A stretch of DNA of 64,000 bases from Senimuribacter sp049852125 (lineage in GTDB: Bacteria; Bacillota; Clostridia; Peptostreptococcales; Anaerovoracaceae): contig NZ_CP187532.1 of NCBI RefSeq assembly GCF_049852125.1, positions 1,798,001 to 1,862,000 on the forward strand, given 5' to 3'. Made by a program: the position numbers and the translations under genes. The first letter of the stretch is position 1, and each line of letters opens with the position of its first letter. Below, piece by piece: positions 15,621 to 23,882 of this stretch. The notes under the pieces are model-generated. The model ran no database searches. It had not been told where the DNA came from and saw only the letters and a program-made list of their open reading frames with translations.

Positions 15621-17349
15621 ACAGCGCCTCCAGTTCTCTTTCTATCTGCTTGATTTCTTCGTTTCTCTTGGTCTTCTGGGTCGTCGTCTTAATGGTCGGA
15701 TTCTCGGAAAGGTAATATTTCTTCACCATCTTGTACGCCGGCATGGTATCGTTGATTTCCGTCATATCTCGGTCAAGCTGCGCCTGTAAATCAGAAAGGG
15801 TCATATTCTGTTCGGCGAGATACCCTTTGTCGTAAACCACCTTTGCCCAGAGCACCACGTCGTTCGCCTTGTTTCTGGTAAAGACCATGCTCTCCTCTAC
15901 ATACGGCAGCACGTTGATCAGATTTTCGATTTCCTCCGGATAAACGTTCTTTCCGTTCTTCATGACGATGACGTTTTTCTTGCGGCCACAGATAAACAGA
16001 TACCCTTCTTCATCGAAGTAGGCAAGATCGCCTGTGTGCAGCCAGCCGTCCATGATCATCTCGTCGGTGGCTTCCTGGTTATCATAATAACCCAGCATCA
16101 CATTGTCGCCGCGCACCACAAGTTCTCCGATGCCTTCCTCATTGGCATCTACAATCTTCCCCTCTACGTTAGGCATCAGCTTGCCGCAGGAGCCCGGTTT
16201 CAGATAACGGTACGTTTCGCTGGAAATGGTCGGCGCAGTCTCGGTCAAACCGTAGCCCTGCACTGTGAGAATGCCGAAGTCATTGAGACCCTTTGCCACT
16301 ACCGGATCGAGGGCTGCCGCGCCGTTGATGATAAAGCGCATTCTGCCGCCCAGCTGATCGATGATATCCTTAAACAGTTTCCGCCGGACATTGATGCCAA
16401 CCTTCTCTGTCAAATCACAGATTTTCAGAGCCGTCTGCACCTTGCCGGTCTTCCCCTGCTTTTCGATGCCTTTCATAATCTTCTTGTACATATTTTCAAG
16501 AAGAAGCGGCACGCTCATAATGACAGAAACACCGTATTCCTGCATGTTGGCGCTTACATATTTAAGTCCTTCACAGAAACAGTTTTTCATGCCCTGGGAT
16601 AGGAAAGTCAGAAGTCCGCTCATACCATAGCAGTGATGCAGCGGCAAAATCATCATATTGACATCGTCAGGGAAGAACAATTCCTCGCAGTTCATGCCGT
16701 AGTTGCAGCTCATAAAGTTTCTGTGAGACAGCATGACCGCCTTGGACTGCTGCGTCGTGCCCGAAGTAAAGAGCAGATAATGCATCGCGTCCGGATCAAT
16801 TTCGGCGTCCAGATATCTGCGGTCGCCACCCTCTACAAGAGCCTGCCCCTGATCCAGCAAATCCATTAAAAGCACACCTGTCTTCGGCTGAAAATCCATC
16901 GCTACAATCATAGAAAGACTTGTAGATTTTTCCTCAAAGATTTCTTCGATGATACCGGCACTCTTTTTATCGTAAAAAACAGCTTCCGCCTTGCTTCGGT
17001 TCAGGCAACTTACGATTTCCTCTTTCTGCAGCGCTTTGTCAAGGGGCACAGTCACGCCCACGCCGCAGCTTACGGCAAAGTACGCCAGACACCAATTATA
17101 GCTGTTTTCTCCGATGACCGCAATCCGCTTATCTTTGTAACCGCAGTCGATCAGCGCTGTACCCAGATGCCCCATGGTCTCAAAGAGCTTGGCATAGGTG
17201 GTGTTGATATAGTTGACTTCTTTGGTCTTCTTGTTCTTGATTTTCGTCACAAACGCCACTTTACCTGCGTATTTTTCGGCAGAGGTGCGAAGCAGGTCAC
17301 GCAAGTCCGTAAACTCGTGGAATTTCTTTTCTAATTTATAATCTTTCAT
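15607..17349 (-). CDS. AMP-forming acyl-CoA synthetase
   Basis: A 580-aa ANL-superfamily ligase that activates a carboxylic acid with ATP and CoA. The P-loop-like TSGTTQQSKAVMLSHRN, the GYGLTETAPT motif and the GWLHTGD motif followed by GRKKNVIVMKNGKNVYPEEIE (adenylation hinge) are present. The last Lys-containing segment (TKRNEE region) is divergent. It resembles long-chain fatty-acid-CoA ligases, though the substrate cannot be set. AGAAGGAAG precedes the ATG at 17349. Its stop overlaps the start of the broken alcohol dehydrogenase, so the two formed an operon converting acids, aldehydes or alcohols. Confidence 0.88.
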   Translation of the reverse strand: MKDYKLEKKFHEFTDLRDLLRTSAEKYAGKVAFVTKIKNKKTKEVNYINTTYAKLFETMGHLGTALIDCGYKDKRIAVIGENSYNWCLAYFAVSCGVGVTVPLDKALQKEEIVSCLNRSKAEAVFYDKKSAGIIEEIFEEKSTSLSMIVAMDFQPKTGVLLMDLLDQGQALVEGGDRRYLDAEIDPDAMHYLLFTSGTTQQSKAVMLSHRNFMSCNYGMNCEELFFPDDVNMMILPLHHCYGMSGLLTFLSQGMKNCFCEGLKYVSANMQEYGVSVIMSVPLLLENMYKKIMKGIEKQGKTGKVQTALKICDLTEKVGINVRRKLFKDIIDQLGGRMRFIINGAAALDPVVAKGLNDFGILTVQGYGLTETAPTISSETYRYLKPGSCGKLMPNVEGKIVDANEEGIGELVVRGDNVMLGYYDNQEATDEMIMDGWLHTGDLAYFDEEGYLFICGRKKNVIVMKNGKNVYPEEIENLINVLPYVEESMVFTRNKANDVVLWAKVVYDKGYLAEQNMTLSDLQAQLDRDMTEINDTMPAYKMVKKYYLSENPTIKTTTQKTKRNEEIKQIERELEALFAEL

Positions 17350-17429
17350 AGTATTCTTCCTTCTGTACGATCATAAGTTTTCTAAATTATAGCATATCAC
17401 GTTCCACAGGCAGTGTCAAACGTCACAGT

Positions 17430-18101
17430 CTATTCTTTTATGACAATTCCCAGCATTCTAGCCAGCTCCGCCGCCTGAAAAAGATTGACTTTGGCGCCTT
17501 TCAGTTCCCCATTTTCCGTGGAAACCCGAATTCCCTCGAGTATGCACGTCGTAAAATCAACGTCCTTTAATTTCGTCTTAAAAAACTCCGTTCCGATGCA
17601 CTGATTCTTGTCCATCTGCAGCTTCTTGAATTTACAGTTTGCAAAAAAGCTTTCTGTCAAATCGCAGGACGCGATACTGCATTCTTCCAGCTTGGATTCC
17701 GTAAAATTTGCCATGGTCATGGCGCAATCCGTAAAAGACGTATGACTGATTTTGCACTGACTGAAATCTGTTCCTACCAGCTGACAGTTATCAAAATGAG
17801 TTCGGTCAAGCCAGCTTCCCGCAAAACTGCATCCCGGCAGCTGGCAATTCTTAAACAGAACATTTTTAAAGTCCGCGCCCTTAAAGCGGCAGCGAATCAG
17901 CGTACAATTTTCAAAAAGAACCGTATCAAAATTCAGTCCGCCAAAGTCTTCTTCCTCCATATGTTCTCCGCTGAAGCGGGTCTGCTCTATGTCACGCTCT
18001 TCTTCCCTGCACCTGGATGCGCATGTATAAAAATCGCTGTCAGCATCGGGCAGCTTGGGTAGCTGCGGCAAATAGAGATTCGATTGTTTTGTCTTTGTCA
18101 T
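17430..18101 (-). CDS. Pentapeptide-repeat protein
   Basis: A 223-aa protein. Residues about 45-185 consist of roughly 25 five-residue repeats with Phe or Leu at the centre (FENCT, RCRFKGADF, CSFAGSW, GTDFSQCKI, ANFTESKLEE). They form the right-handed quadrilateral beta-helix of this family. The N-terminus is polar and the C-terminal 30 residues are helical. Members range from DNA-gyrase mimics (Qnr-like) to unknown roles; nothing here fixes the function. The many Cys residues in the repeats are notable. GGAGGG is 6 nt upstream of the ATG. The gap to the acyl-CoA synthetase is 80 nt. Confidence 0.88.
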   Translation of the reverse strand: MTKTKQSNLYLPQLPKLPDADSDFYTCASRCREEERDIEQTRFSGEHMEEEDFGGLNFDTVLFENCTLIRCRFKGADFKNVLFKNCQLPGCSFAGSWLDRTHFDNCQLVGTDFSQCKISHTSFTDCAMTMANFTESKLEECSIASCDLTESFFANCKFKKLQMDKNQCIGTEFFKTKLKDVDFTTCILEGIRVSTENGELKGAKVNLFQAAELARMLGIVIKE

Positions 18102-18235
18102 TGATACCCTCCGTCTTGTTTCAGTTTGCAGCCACCGCAGCTACAAACGCTATCAGGTTTCTTCGTCTTTTCATTATATCAAACCGAACAAATCTTTACA
18201 ACTCTAGTACGGCAGATCTTGTGTAACACTGTTTC

Positions 18236-18556
18236 TGACACAATCAATGCAATTTTGGGTGCAAAGTGTCATTTTTGATTTTTCGTTTTTGGCAAATCTG
18301 ACACAATGGGCGTGATTTCAACTCAAATGTGTCAGATTCTACGATTAAAGCTGGTTATATATCATGCGGCTCAAGGATTATTCTTCCTAAAATTTACAAA
18401 AAAGTAAATAATACGCGTTTTGATTGATGTTATTATATAATATTCTCAACTATATTTTGACACTTTTGAGGCAAAATAACGGGTAATGTGTCACTTTTCC
18501 AAAAACATATGTTTCAAATCTGACACTTTCCCGTCGTTTTTTCGCATAATGTGTCA
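18236..18556. repeat. Array of four TGACAC-N24-GTGTCA inverted-repeat units
   Basis: Four 36-bp units with identical 6-nt arms and an invariant 24-nt spacer lie at 18236-18271, 18299-18334, 18458-18493 and 18521-18556. Offsets between unit starts are 63, 159 and 63 bp, giving two pairs. The spacers differ but share an A-rich core near the middle when oriented (CAAAAT, GAAAT, CAAAAT, AAAAAA). Nothing in the stretch 18102-18593 looks coding. The regularity suggests binding sites for a dimeric or tetrameric protein. Confidence 0.85.
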
Positions 18557-18568
18557 AAAAGGCAATTC

Positions 18569-18593
18569 CCGATGGCTTTTTTTAAAAAAATTC
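18569..18593. repeat. 25-bp target site duplication, left copy of IS copy A
   Basis: The 25-bp sequence CCGATGGC-T7-A7-TTC is identical to 19708-19732 on the other side of the IS. It marks the insertion point and shows a long duplication. Confidence 0.9.
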
Positions 18594-19707
18594 TGTTGTT
18601 TTGTCAATGATGTGACACCAAAAAGGGAGCATCAATTTGACGATATGGTATCATGAGAATGCAATTCTAAAGATGCCCTTTTCTCCAAAGGTGTAGCCCA
18701 CCCAAGGACTGGTTTAGGGGTGTTGTTGTAACGTTTTAGATAGCGGAGCATCTGCACTTTTAAATCTTCATAGGAGTAGAAATACAGGTAATTGTAAAAT
18801 CGCTCCTGGTCCAATCGATGGCTGCGTTCTACTTTGCCATTGTGTCTTGGTGTGTGTGGACGAATCAGCTTGTGGGTAATGCCAAGTTCATCACAGAGTT
18901 TATCCATCGGATGTAGTTTTTTGTAGTCTTTTGGATAAGTAAATTCAGCGCCATTATCCGTTTGAATCATTTTTGGTGTATATCCAAAGAATTGGATAGC
19001 GCGCTTTATGAAATTAACGGTAGAATAAGAACTCTGTTCTTTATATGGGTAGAGGAAGCGCTGTCTGGAAGCTTCATCTATGATTGTATATTGATAAAAT
19101 TTGTCAGGCATAGAGCCAGTATAGCAGGCAGAGGGCACATATTTCACATCCATCTGCCACTTTTCACCAACAGCCTGAGGAGTCGCATAAGGCTTTGGAG
19201 TATATTTGTTAGTGGGAGTCACTTTTTGCTTGGTATACCCTAGCCGAGAAAATACACGGTAAAGAGAGCCGGGATGCCTGCGATACCCTTTGGAAGTACG
19301 TAATTTTCCATAGATTTCGCAGACGGAGGCGTGGGGATTGCGTCTGTGCAAATCACGAATCCACTTGAGTTCCTCAGTGGTATGAGAAGAAGGATGAGGC
19401 GTTTTGGGTCTGTGAGAATGATCCATAAGGGACTCTTTCGTACCATCAAAGCGTTTGTTCCAGCGCATAAGGGAAGATTTAGATATATGGTAGCGCCTGC
19501 AGACAAAGGCGACGGACTGACCGCTGCGATAAAGATTCACTGCGTAAAAACGGGTAGAAATTTCATGTGGCAAATATCGTTGAGTTTGTGTTATACTGTT
19601 CATGACGATAGGGTTCCTTTCAGATATGTTTTTTGTGGTGATTAACATTCTAACAGATCCTATCGTCTTTTTCTATAGGCAAGTGTCACATCAATTGTAA
19701 CTCTACA
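18594..19707 (-). mobile_element. IS481-like insertion sequence, copy A
   Basis: A 1,114-bp element with ends TGTAGAGTTACAATTGATGT (transposase-proximal, at 19707) and TGTTGTTTTGTCAATGATGT (at 18594). These are imperfect terminal inverted repeats sharing a GATGTGACAC core. It carries one transposase gene and is flanked by perfect 25-bp direct repeats. A second copy of identical length lies at 27183-28296. At least two single-site differences separate the copies, so both are recent. It separates the TGACAC array from the Trp T-box promoter. Confidence 0.95.
18632..19648 (-). CDS. IS481-family DDE transposase, copy A
   Basis: A 338-aa transposase. It has an N-terminal helix-turn-helix (FVCRRYHISKSSLMRWNKRF, about 48-67) and an rve integrase core with catalytic residues in WQMDVKY, QTDNGAEF and the Glu of KVERSH, matching the D-D-E triad of the IS481 group. 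The frame starts at 19648. An internal Met (MNSITQTQRY, 45 nt in) with AAAGGA upstream is an alternative start. It differs from copy B at one residue (His versus Arg in IRPxTPRHN). It appears intact. Confidence 0.93.
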   Translation of the reverse strand: MLITTKNISERNPIVMNSITQTQRYLPHEISTRFYAVNLYRSGQSVAFVCRRYHISKSSLMRWNKRFDGTKESLMDHSHRPKTPHPSSHTTEELKWIRDLHRRNPHASVCEIYGKLRTSKGYRRHPGSLYRVFSRLGYTKQKVTPTNKYTPKPYATPQAVGEKWQMDVKYVPSACYTGSMPDKFYQYTIIDEASRQRFLYPYKEQSSYSTVNFIKRAIQFFGYTPKMIQTDNGAEFTYPKDYKKLHPMDKLCDELGITHKLIRPHTPRHNGKVERSHRLDQERFYNYLYFYSYEDLKVQMLRYLKRYNNTPKPVLGWATPLEKRASLELHSHDTISSN

Positions 19708-19732
19708 CCGATGGCTTTTTTTAAAAAAATTC
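19708..19732. repeat. 25-bp target site duplication, right copy of IS copy A
   Basis: Identical to 18569-18593. It ends 4 bp before the -35 hexamer of the Trp T-box promoter, that is 27 nt before the -10 hexamer. Confidence 0.9.
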
Positions 19733-19736
19733 CCCC

Positions 19737-19765
19737 TTGACGCAGTCTGCCCTTTGTGCTAATAT
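19737..19765 (+). promoter_or_regulatory. Promoter of the Trp T-box operon
   Basis: TTGACG (19737-19742), a 17-nt spacer and TAATAT (19760-19765) precede the T-box leader. It lies immediately downstream of the IS copy A target duplication, so its original upstream region has been displaced by 1.1 kb. Confidence 0.75.
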
Positions 19766-19770
19766 TTTTT

Positions 19771-20086
19771 CATACGAATTTCATATGAGACAAACCGTTG
19801 ACCAAGAATAGTAGCAGGCAGAGGCTATCCACAGAGAGCTGCAGGTGGTGGGATTGCAGTGACAGGCATGCCGTGTGAATGGACTTGGGAGGGCGACCGG
19901 AACCGCCCGGCTGACGATACATTGCAAGCCGGCGCGCAGTATGGAAGACGGGTTCGACCGTAATATCGAAGGACATATGATGGTATGTTCAGAGTGGGCT
20001 TATTCGTGAGGATAGGTCAATTAGGGTGGTATCGCAGAAGTTACAGGCTTTTGTCCCTAGCGGGGCGAAAGCTTTTTTGTTTATCA
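19771..20086 (+). ncRNA. Tryptophan T-box leader with terminator
   Basis: A T-box riboswitch that senses uncharged tRNA. Visible parts are the AG-bulge/stem I region (AGTAGCAGGC, CACAGAGAGCTGCAGG, GGTGGGATTGCAG), a specifier loop GAATGGAC with codon TGG (Trp), and the antiterminator bulge AGGGTGGTATCGCAG (20023-20037). A competing terminator follows, CTTTTGTCCC-TAGC-GGGGCGAAAG plus TTTTTT (about 20045-20077). It precedes a phenylacetate-CoA-ligase-like gene and trpS, so both respond to tryptophan shortage. Confidence 0.9.
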
Positions 20087-20136
20087 GAAATCCTTTCTCG
20101 CCCTCCAGACGAAAAAGAAAGACGAGGTAAACACCA

Positions 20137-21375
20137 ATGAAAATGAATGACACACAATTCCGTTTGATGAAACAGCAGCTGCAGAGAGTCACCGCTTTTT
20201 CCGGCAATCTCTATCAGAAAAAGTACGCAGGCATTGACATCAGCGCCGTAAAAACCCAGGAAGACTTTGAGGCGCTGCCTTTTACCGAAAAAGAGGATCT
20301 CAGGGACTGCTACCCGCTGGGCATTCAGGCAGTGCCTGACAGCGAAATCGTTCGTATCCATTCCTCCTCCGGCACCACCGGCACACCGATTATCATCCCT
20401 TACACACAAAAAGACGTAGAAGACTGGGCAATCATGTTCGCCAGATGTTACGAAACTGCCGGCATTACCAATACGGACAGAATTCAGATTACGCCGGGCT
20501 ATGGTCTTTGGACTGCCGGCATCGGTTTTCAGCTGGGTGCGGAAAAACTGGGTGCGATGACCATCCCCATGGGTCCCGGCAACACGCCGAAGCAGCTTCG
20601 CATGATGCAGGATTTAAAAAGTACCGTCCTCTGCGCCACTTCCTCCTATGCCCTTCTTCTGGCCGAGGAAATCGAAAAACAGGGTATCGGCTCCAATATT
20701 CATCTGAAAAAAGGCGTCATCGGCTCCGAACGCTGGGACGATAAAATGCGTGCCCGTATCGCAACAGAGCTGGGCATTGAGCTTTACGATATTTACGGAC
20801 TCACCGAAATTTACGGACCGGGCATCGGAATCAACTGCTGTCGCGAAACGCCGATGCACTACTGGGATGACTATCTTTATATCGAAATCATCGACCCGCA
20901 GACCGGAAAAAATGTACCGGACGGAGAAACCGGTGAGATCGTCATCACCACCCTGCGCAAAGAAGGCGCGCCGCTGATTCGCTACAGAACCCACGACCTT
21001 TCTAGAATTGTACCGGAAAGCTGCAGCTGCGGCTTGAAATTTCCGCGAATTGACCGTATAATAGGAAGAAGCGATGATATGGTAAAAGTGAAAGGCGTCA
21101 ACATCTATCCGGGACAAGTTGAAGATATTCTAAAGAATATCCCGGGCGTCAGCAGCGAATACCAGATCACCATCGACCACGTGAGCGGTAAAGATGTGCT
21201 GATTCTTTCCGTCGAAATGGAAAACGGCACAGATACCGCTGCTGCCGAACAAGCCATCGGCACCGCCTTTAAAACGAAAGTCGGTCTGGGTATCACGCCA
21301 AAAGGTGTGGCTATGGGCAGCCTGCCCCGCAGCGAAAAAAAGACAACGAGAATTTTTGATTACAGAAATAACTAA
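20137..21375 (+). CDS. Phenylacetate-CoA ligase family protein
   Basis: A 412-aa PaaK-like ANL ligase that joins an aryl-acetate to CoA with ATP. It has HSSSGTTGTP as the phosphate-binding motif (about 87-96), IYGLTEIYGPG, and the C-terminal GRSDDMVKVKGVNIYP hinge. The length and single-chain form match anaerobic PaaK proteins, which usually accompany indolepyruvate/phenylpyruvate ferredoxin oxidoreductases. Here it is directly followed by trpS under a Trp T-box, so an indoleacetate or arylacetate linked to tryptophan metabolism is the best guess for its substrate. The ATG follows GACGAGG at 9 nt. Confidence 0.85.
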   Translation: MKMNDTQFRLMKQQLQRVTAFSGNLYQKKYAGIDISAVKTQEDFEALPFTEKEDLRDCYPLGIQAVPDSEIVRIHSSSGTTGTPIIIPYTQKDVEDWAIMFARCYETAGITNTDRIQITPGYGLWTAGIGFQLGAEKLGAMTIPMGPGNTPKQLRMMQDLKSTVLCATSSYALLLAEEIEKQGIGSNIHLKKGVIGSERWDDKMRARIATELGIELYDIYGLTEIYGPGIGINCCRETPMHYWDDYLYIEIIDPQTGKNVPDGETGEIVITTLRKEGAPLIRYRTHDLSRIVPESCSCGLKFPRIDRIIGRSDDMVKVKGVNIYPGQVEDILKNIPGVSSEYQITIDHVSGKDVLILSVEMENGTDTAAAEQAIGTAFKTKVGLGITPKGVAMGSLPRSEKKTTRIFDYRNN

Positions 21376-21401
21376 GTACATACATAATGGAGGTTTTCAA
21401 C

Positions 21402-22382
21402 ATGAAACGAGTATTTTCCGGCGTACAGCCGACCGGCAACATTCACCTTGGCAATTATCTGGGCGCGCTCAGACAGTTCGTGGAACTGCAGGAGGATCAC
21501 GAGTGCATCTACTGCATCGTCGACCTGCATGCGATCACCGTAGCACAGGACCCAAAAGTGCTGAGAGAACACATTCTCGACGTAGCGGCTCTGTATCTTG
21601 CAGTTGGCGTTGATCCAAAGAAATCCATCGTCTTCGTGCAGTCCGATGTTTCAGCCCACACAGAGCTTTCCTGGGTGCTAACCTGCAACTCCTACACAGG
21701 AGAACTTTCCAGAATGACCCAGTTCAAGGCAAAAAGCCACAACAAAGAATCCGCGCCGACAGGACTGTTCACCTACCCTCTTCTCATGGCGGCAGATATT
21801 CTGCTCTACGACGTCGACGTTGTACCTGTCGGCAACGATCAGAAGCAGCACATTGAGCTGACCCGTGACATCGCCATCAGAGTCAACAACACCAAGAAGA
21901 AGACCTTTGTGGTGCCGGAAGGACGCTATCTGAAGGAAGGCGCCCGCATCATGGCGCTGGACGATCCGACTCAGAAGATGAGTAAATCCGCAGAAAACAT
22001 TCACAGCAGAATTTCTCTGTTGGACGACCCTGCAAAGATCAAAAAATCCATCATGAAAGCAACCACTGACTCAGAAGGCGTGGTTCGCTTTGATCCGGAA
22101 ACGAAGCCTGGCATCAGCAACCTGATGAATATTTATGCCGTGCTGTCCGGCAAATCTTTAGACGAAATCGAAAAGGCATACGAAGGCAAAGGCTACGGCG
22201 ATTTCAAGAAAGATCTGGTAGTAGTCGTCACAGACGCGCTGGCTCCGATTAAGGCGAGATATGAAGAAATCCGTCATTCCGATGAGCTGATCGAAATCTT
22301 AAAGGACGGCGCAGAAAGAGCAAATGCCATCGCCCGCCCTGTGATGCAAAGAGTCAAAGCCAACTTCGGTCTGGGTCTGTAA
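21402..22382 (+). CDS. trpS: Tryptophanyl-tRNA synthetase
   Basis: A 326-aa class I aminoacyl-tRNA synthetase that charges tRNA-Trp. Signatures are GVQPTGNIHLGNYLGAL (HIGH-like HLGN) and QKMSKSAEN (KMSKS), with the TrpRS-specific GNDQKQHIELTRD. The start at 21402 (MKRVFSG) is preceded by TGGAGG at 8 nt, so the frame extending 5 codons upstream is not used. It lies 26 nt after the PaaK-like gene in the Trp T-box operon, which fits feedback by charged tRNA-Trp. Confidence 0.97.
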   Translation: MKRVFSGVQPTGNIHLGNYLGALRQFVELQEDHECIYCIVDLHAITVAQDPKVLREHILDVAALYLAVGVDPKKSIVFVQSDVSAHTELSWVLTCNSYTGELSRMTQFKAKSHNKESAPTGLFTYPLLMAADILLYDVDVVPVGNDQKQHIELTRDIAIRVNNTKKKTFVVPEGRYLKEGARIMALDDPTQKMSKSAENIHSRISLLDDPAKIKKSIMKATTDSEGVVRFDPETKPGISNLMNIYAVLSGKSLDEIEKAYEGKGYGDFKKDLVVVVTDALAPIKARYEEIRHSDELIEILKDGAERANAIARPVMQRVKANFGLGL

Positions 22383-22389
22383 TAAGAAC

Positions 22390-22434
22390 CCCACCCTTCC
22401 TCGAAGCTTTGCTTCGGGTGGGTTCCCGGGAACC
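22390..22434. other. GC-rich hairpin and palindrome after trpS
   Basis: CCCACCC (22390-22396) can pair with GGGTGGG (22416-22422) around an inner CGAAGC/GCTTCG stem. It is followed by the perfect palindrome GGTTCCCGGGAACC (22421-22434). There is no T-run, so it is not a classical terminator. It may be a remnant repeat or an RNA structure ahead of the real terminator. Confidence 0.45.
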
Positions 22435-22459
22435 TTGTTGTTCTTTGACAATAAAAAAC

Positions 22460-22505
22460 AAGTTGTGCATGAGGCGTCATCCGCTTCGATGCACAACTTT
22501 TTTTC
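22460..22505. terminator. Bidirectional terminator between trpS and the CMD gene
   Basis: An 11-bp stem pairs AAGTTGTGCAT (22460-22470) with ATGCACAACTT (22489-22499), followed by a T-run, and is preceded by an A-run on the other side. It serves the Trp operon (plus) and the CMD gene (minus). Confidence 0.88.
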
Positions 22506-22534
22506 TTGCATATATTTCATCAAACCGATACAAA

Positions 22535-23218
22535 TCATTCCGCCGCCTTGTTTACACAGGCAATTGCGTTCAGGCTGCGAGGATATCCAATATACGGCAG
22601 ACACTGGGATACCACACGAATCAGAAAATCTTTGTCGTTTCTCAGATGCATGTTCCCTTTCGCATGAGCCGTAAGCTGCAGCTCACAGCCGCCCTGCGCC
22701 ATCAGAAAACAGAACGTAATCAGCTCCCGCTCCTTTAAATCAAGACCTCCTCGCGTATAATAATCGCCAAAGCAGTTTTCTGCCAACCACCGGTTGATAT
22801 GTCCCTGCCGATAAGCTTCCTTCATATGCGAACCGAAAATTTCCACCTGCGACGCGACGCCCTTTTCCAGTCTGTTTTCCGCTGTCACCGTCTTCTGACA
22901 GGCAAGAGGAAGCGCGATCTTTTGCCCAGAAAAGACCTCATTGACGACCTCCAAAAACGGCAGCGCTCTGCCGATGCCTAAATAATCCACCGCCTGATAC
23001 ACCAGTTCTTTGACGGCGATAGGCGTAAGTCCTGCTACAAGAGCCCTCGGAAGTACGCTTCGAAAAATCTCCGTGCTCTGACAGCCCAGCAGCGTCGCCA
23101 AAACAGCAAGATACCGCGTTTCCGGCTGAAGTTCACAGCCCGGTTCATTGATTACAGTCTCCCCTGCGAAATGTTCCAGAATTTCCATCAGTTCAGGATC
23201 TGTTTCATCATAATTCAT
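22535..23218 (-). CDS. Carboxymuconolactone decarboxylase-family protein (two CMD domains)
   Basis: A 227-aa protein with two CMD-like helical repeats (about 25-100 and 135-215). The second half carries LKERELITFCFLMAQGGCELQLTAHAKGN, resembling the CMD core with a Cys and His. Such proteins are often peroxidase- or reductase-like (AhpD-type CxxC). Here only isolated Cys residues are seen, so the activity is unclear. AGGAGG lies before the ATG. It is co-oriented with a cupin gene 20 nt upstream, a common CMD-cupin pair in anaerobes. Confidence 0.82.
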   Translation of the reverse strand: MNYDETDPELMEILEHFAGETVINEPGCELQPETRYLAVLATLLGCQSTEIFRSVLPRALVAGLTPIAVKELVYQAVDYLGIGRALPFLEVVNEVFSGQKIALPLACQKTVTAENRLEKGVASQVEIFGSHMKEAYRQGHINRWLAENCFGDYYTRGGLDLKERELITFCFLMAQGGCELQLTAHAKGNMHLRNDKDFLIRVVSQCLPYIGYPRSLNAIACVNKAAE

Positions 23219-23238
23219 TAAACGCCACCTCCTGCCAT

Positions 23239-23676
23239 CTATTTCAATGCACTATAAGCCGCATCATCTACAGGCTCGCACCATTCATTCTCTGTCTCTT
23301 CACCCGGTACTTCCACTGCGATATGGGAAAACCAGCTGTCTGCTTTGGCGCCGTGCCAATGCTTGACTTCCGGCGCGATGGTAATCACCATGCCTGGTTC
23401 CAGACTGACCGCCTCTTTGCCTTCTTCCTGATACCAGCCGCTTCCTGCCGTACAGATTAAAAGCTGTCCGCCGCTCTTTTTCCCGTGATGGATGTGCCAG
23501 TTGTTCCGGCATCCCGGCTCAAAGGTTACATTGGCTAAAAAAACGGCGGTCTCACCGGGCACAGTCAGCGGATTTAAATAGGAGTTTCCCACAAAGAACT
23601 GGGCAAAAGCGCTATTCTCCTGTCCCAGACCGAAGACATTCTTTTTTTCAAAAGCTTCTCTGCAGCTAATTTTCAT
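23239..23676 (-). CDS. Cupin-domain protein
   Basis: A 145-aa small beta-barrel. Metal-ligand motifs WHIHHG...Q (first cupin motif) and PEVKHWHGA (second) are present, so one metal ion is likely bound. The start at 23676 (MKISCREAF) is chosen because AAGGAGG lies 9 nt upstream; a Met three codons earlier abuts that site. It heads the two-gene unit with the CMD protein. The activity could be an isomerase, decarboxylase or detoxification enzyme. Confidence 0.85.
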   Translation of the reverse strand: MKISCREAFEKKNVFGLGQENSAFAQFFVGNSYLNPLTVPGETAVFLANVTFEPGCRNNWHIHHGKKSGGQLLICTAGSGWYQEEGKEAVSLEPGMVITIAPEVKHWHGAKADSWFSHIAVEVPGEETENEWCEPVDDAAYSALK

Positions 23677-23833
23677 CTTTATCATCCTCCTTGGTTCACA
23701 TCGTGATTCAGTATGCTTTCATTATATGTCCGCCCTCAATAAATGTCTAATACCTATTATAAATCAAATACCATGCTTATAACGCATATCACGATCCGCT
23801 GGACTGATAATGGCGGATTCCAAATCGCCAAAA

Positions 23834-23848
23834 CAGCCACGCTGGCTG
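23834..23848 (-). terminator. Short terminator after the LuxR-type regulator gene
   Basis: Reading on the minus strand, CAGCC-AGCGT-GGCTG is followed by TTTT. It lies 35 nt past the end of the regulator gene. The stem is short, so the call is moderate. Confidence 0.5.
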
Positions 23849-23882
23849 CCCAAAATCCATATAGGGTCCAATTCATCAATGG

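Noticed and set aside
18236..18556. The TGACAC units as a CRISPR array
   Set aside because: The conserved parts are short palindromic arms with spacers inside each unit, irregular distances between units (63, 159, 63) and no cas genes.
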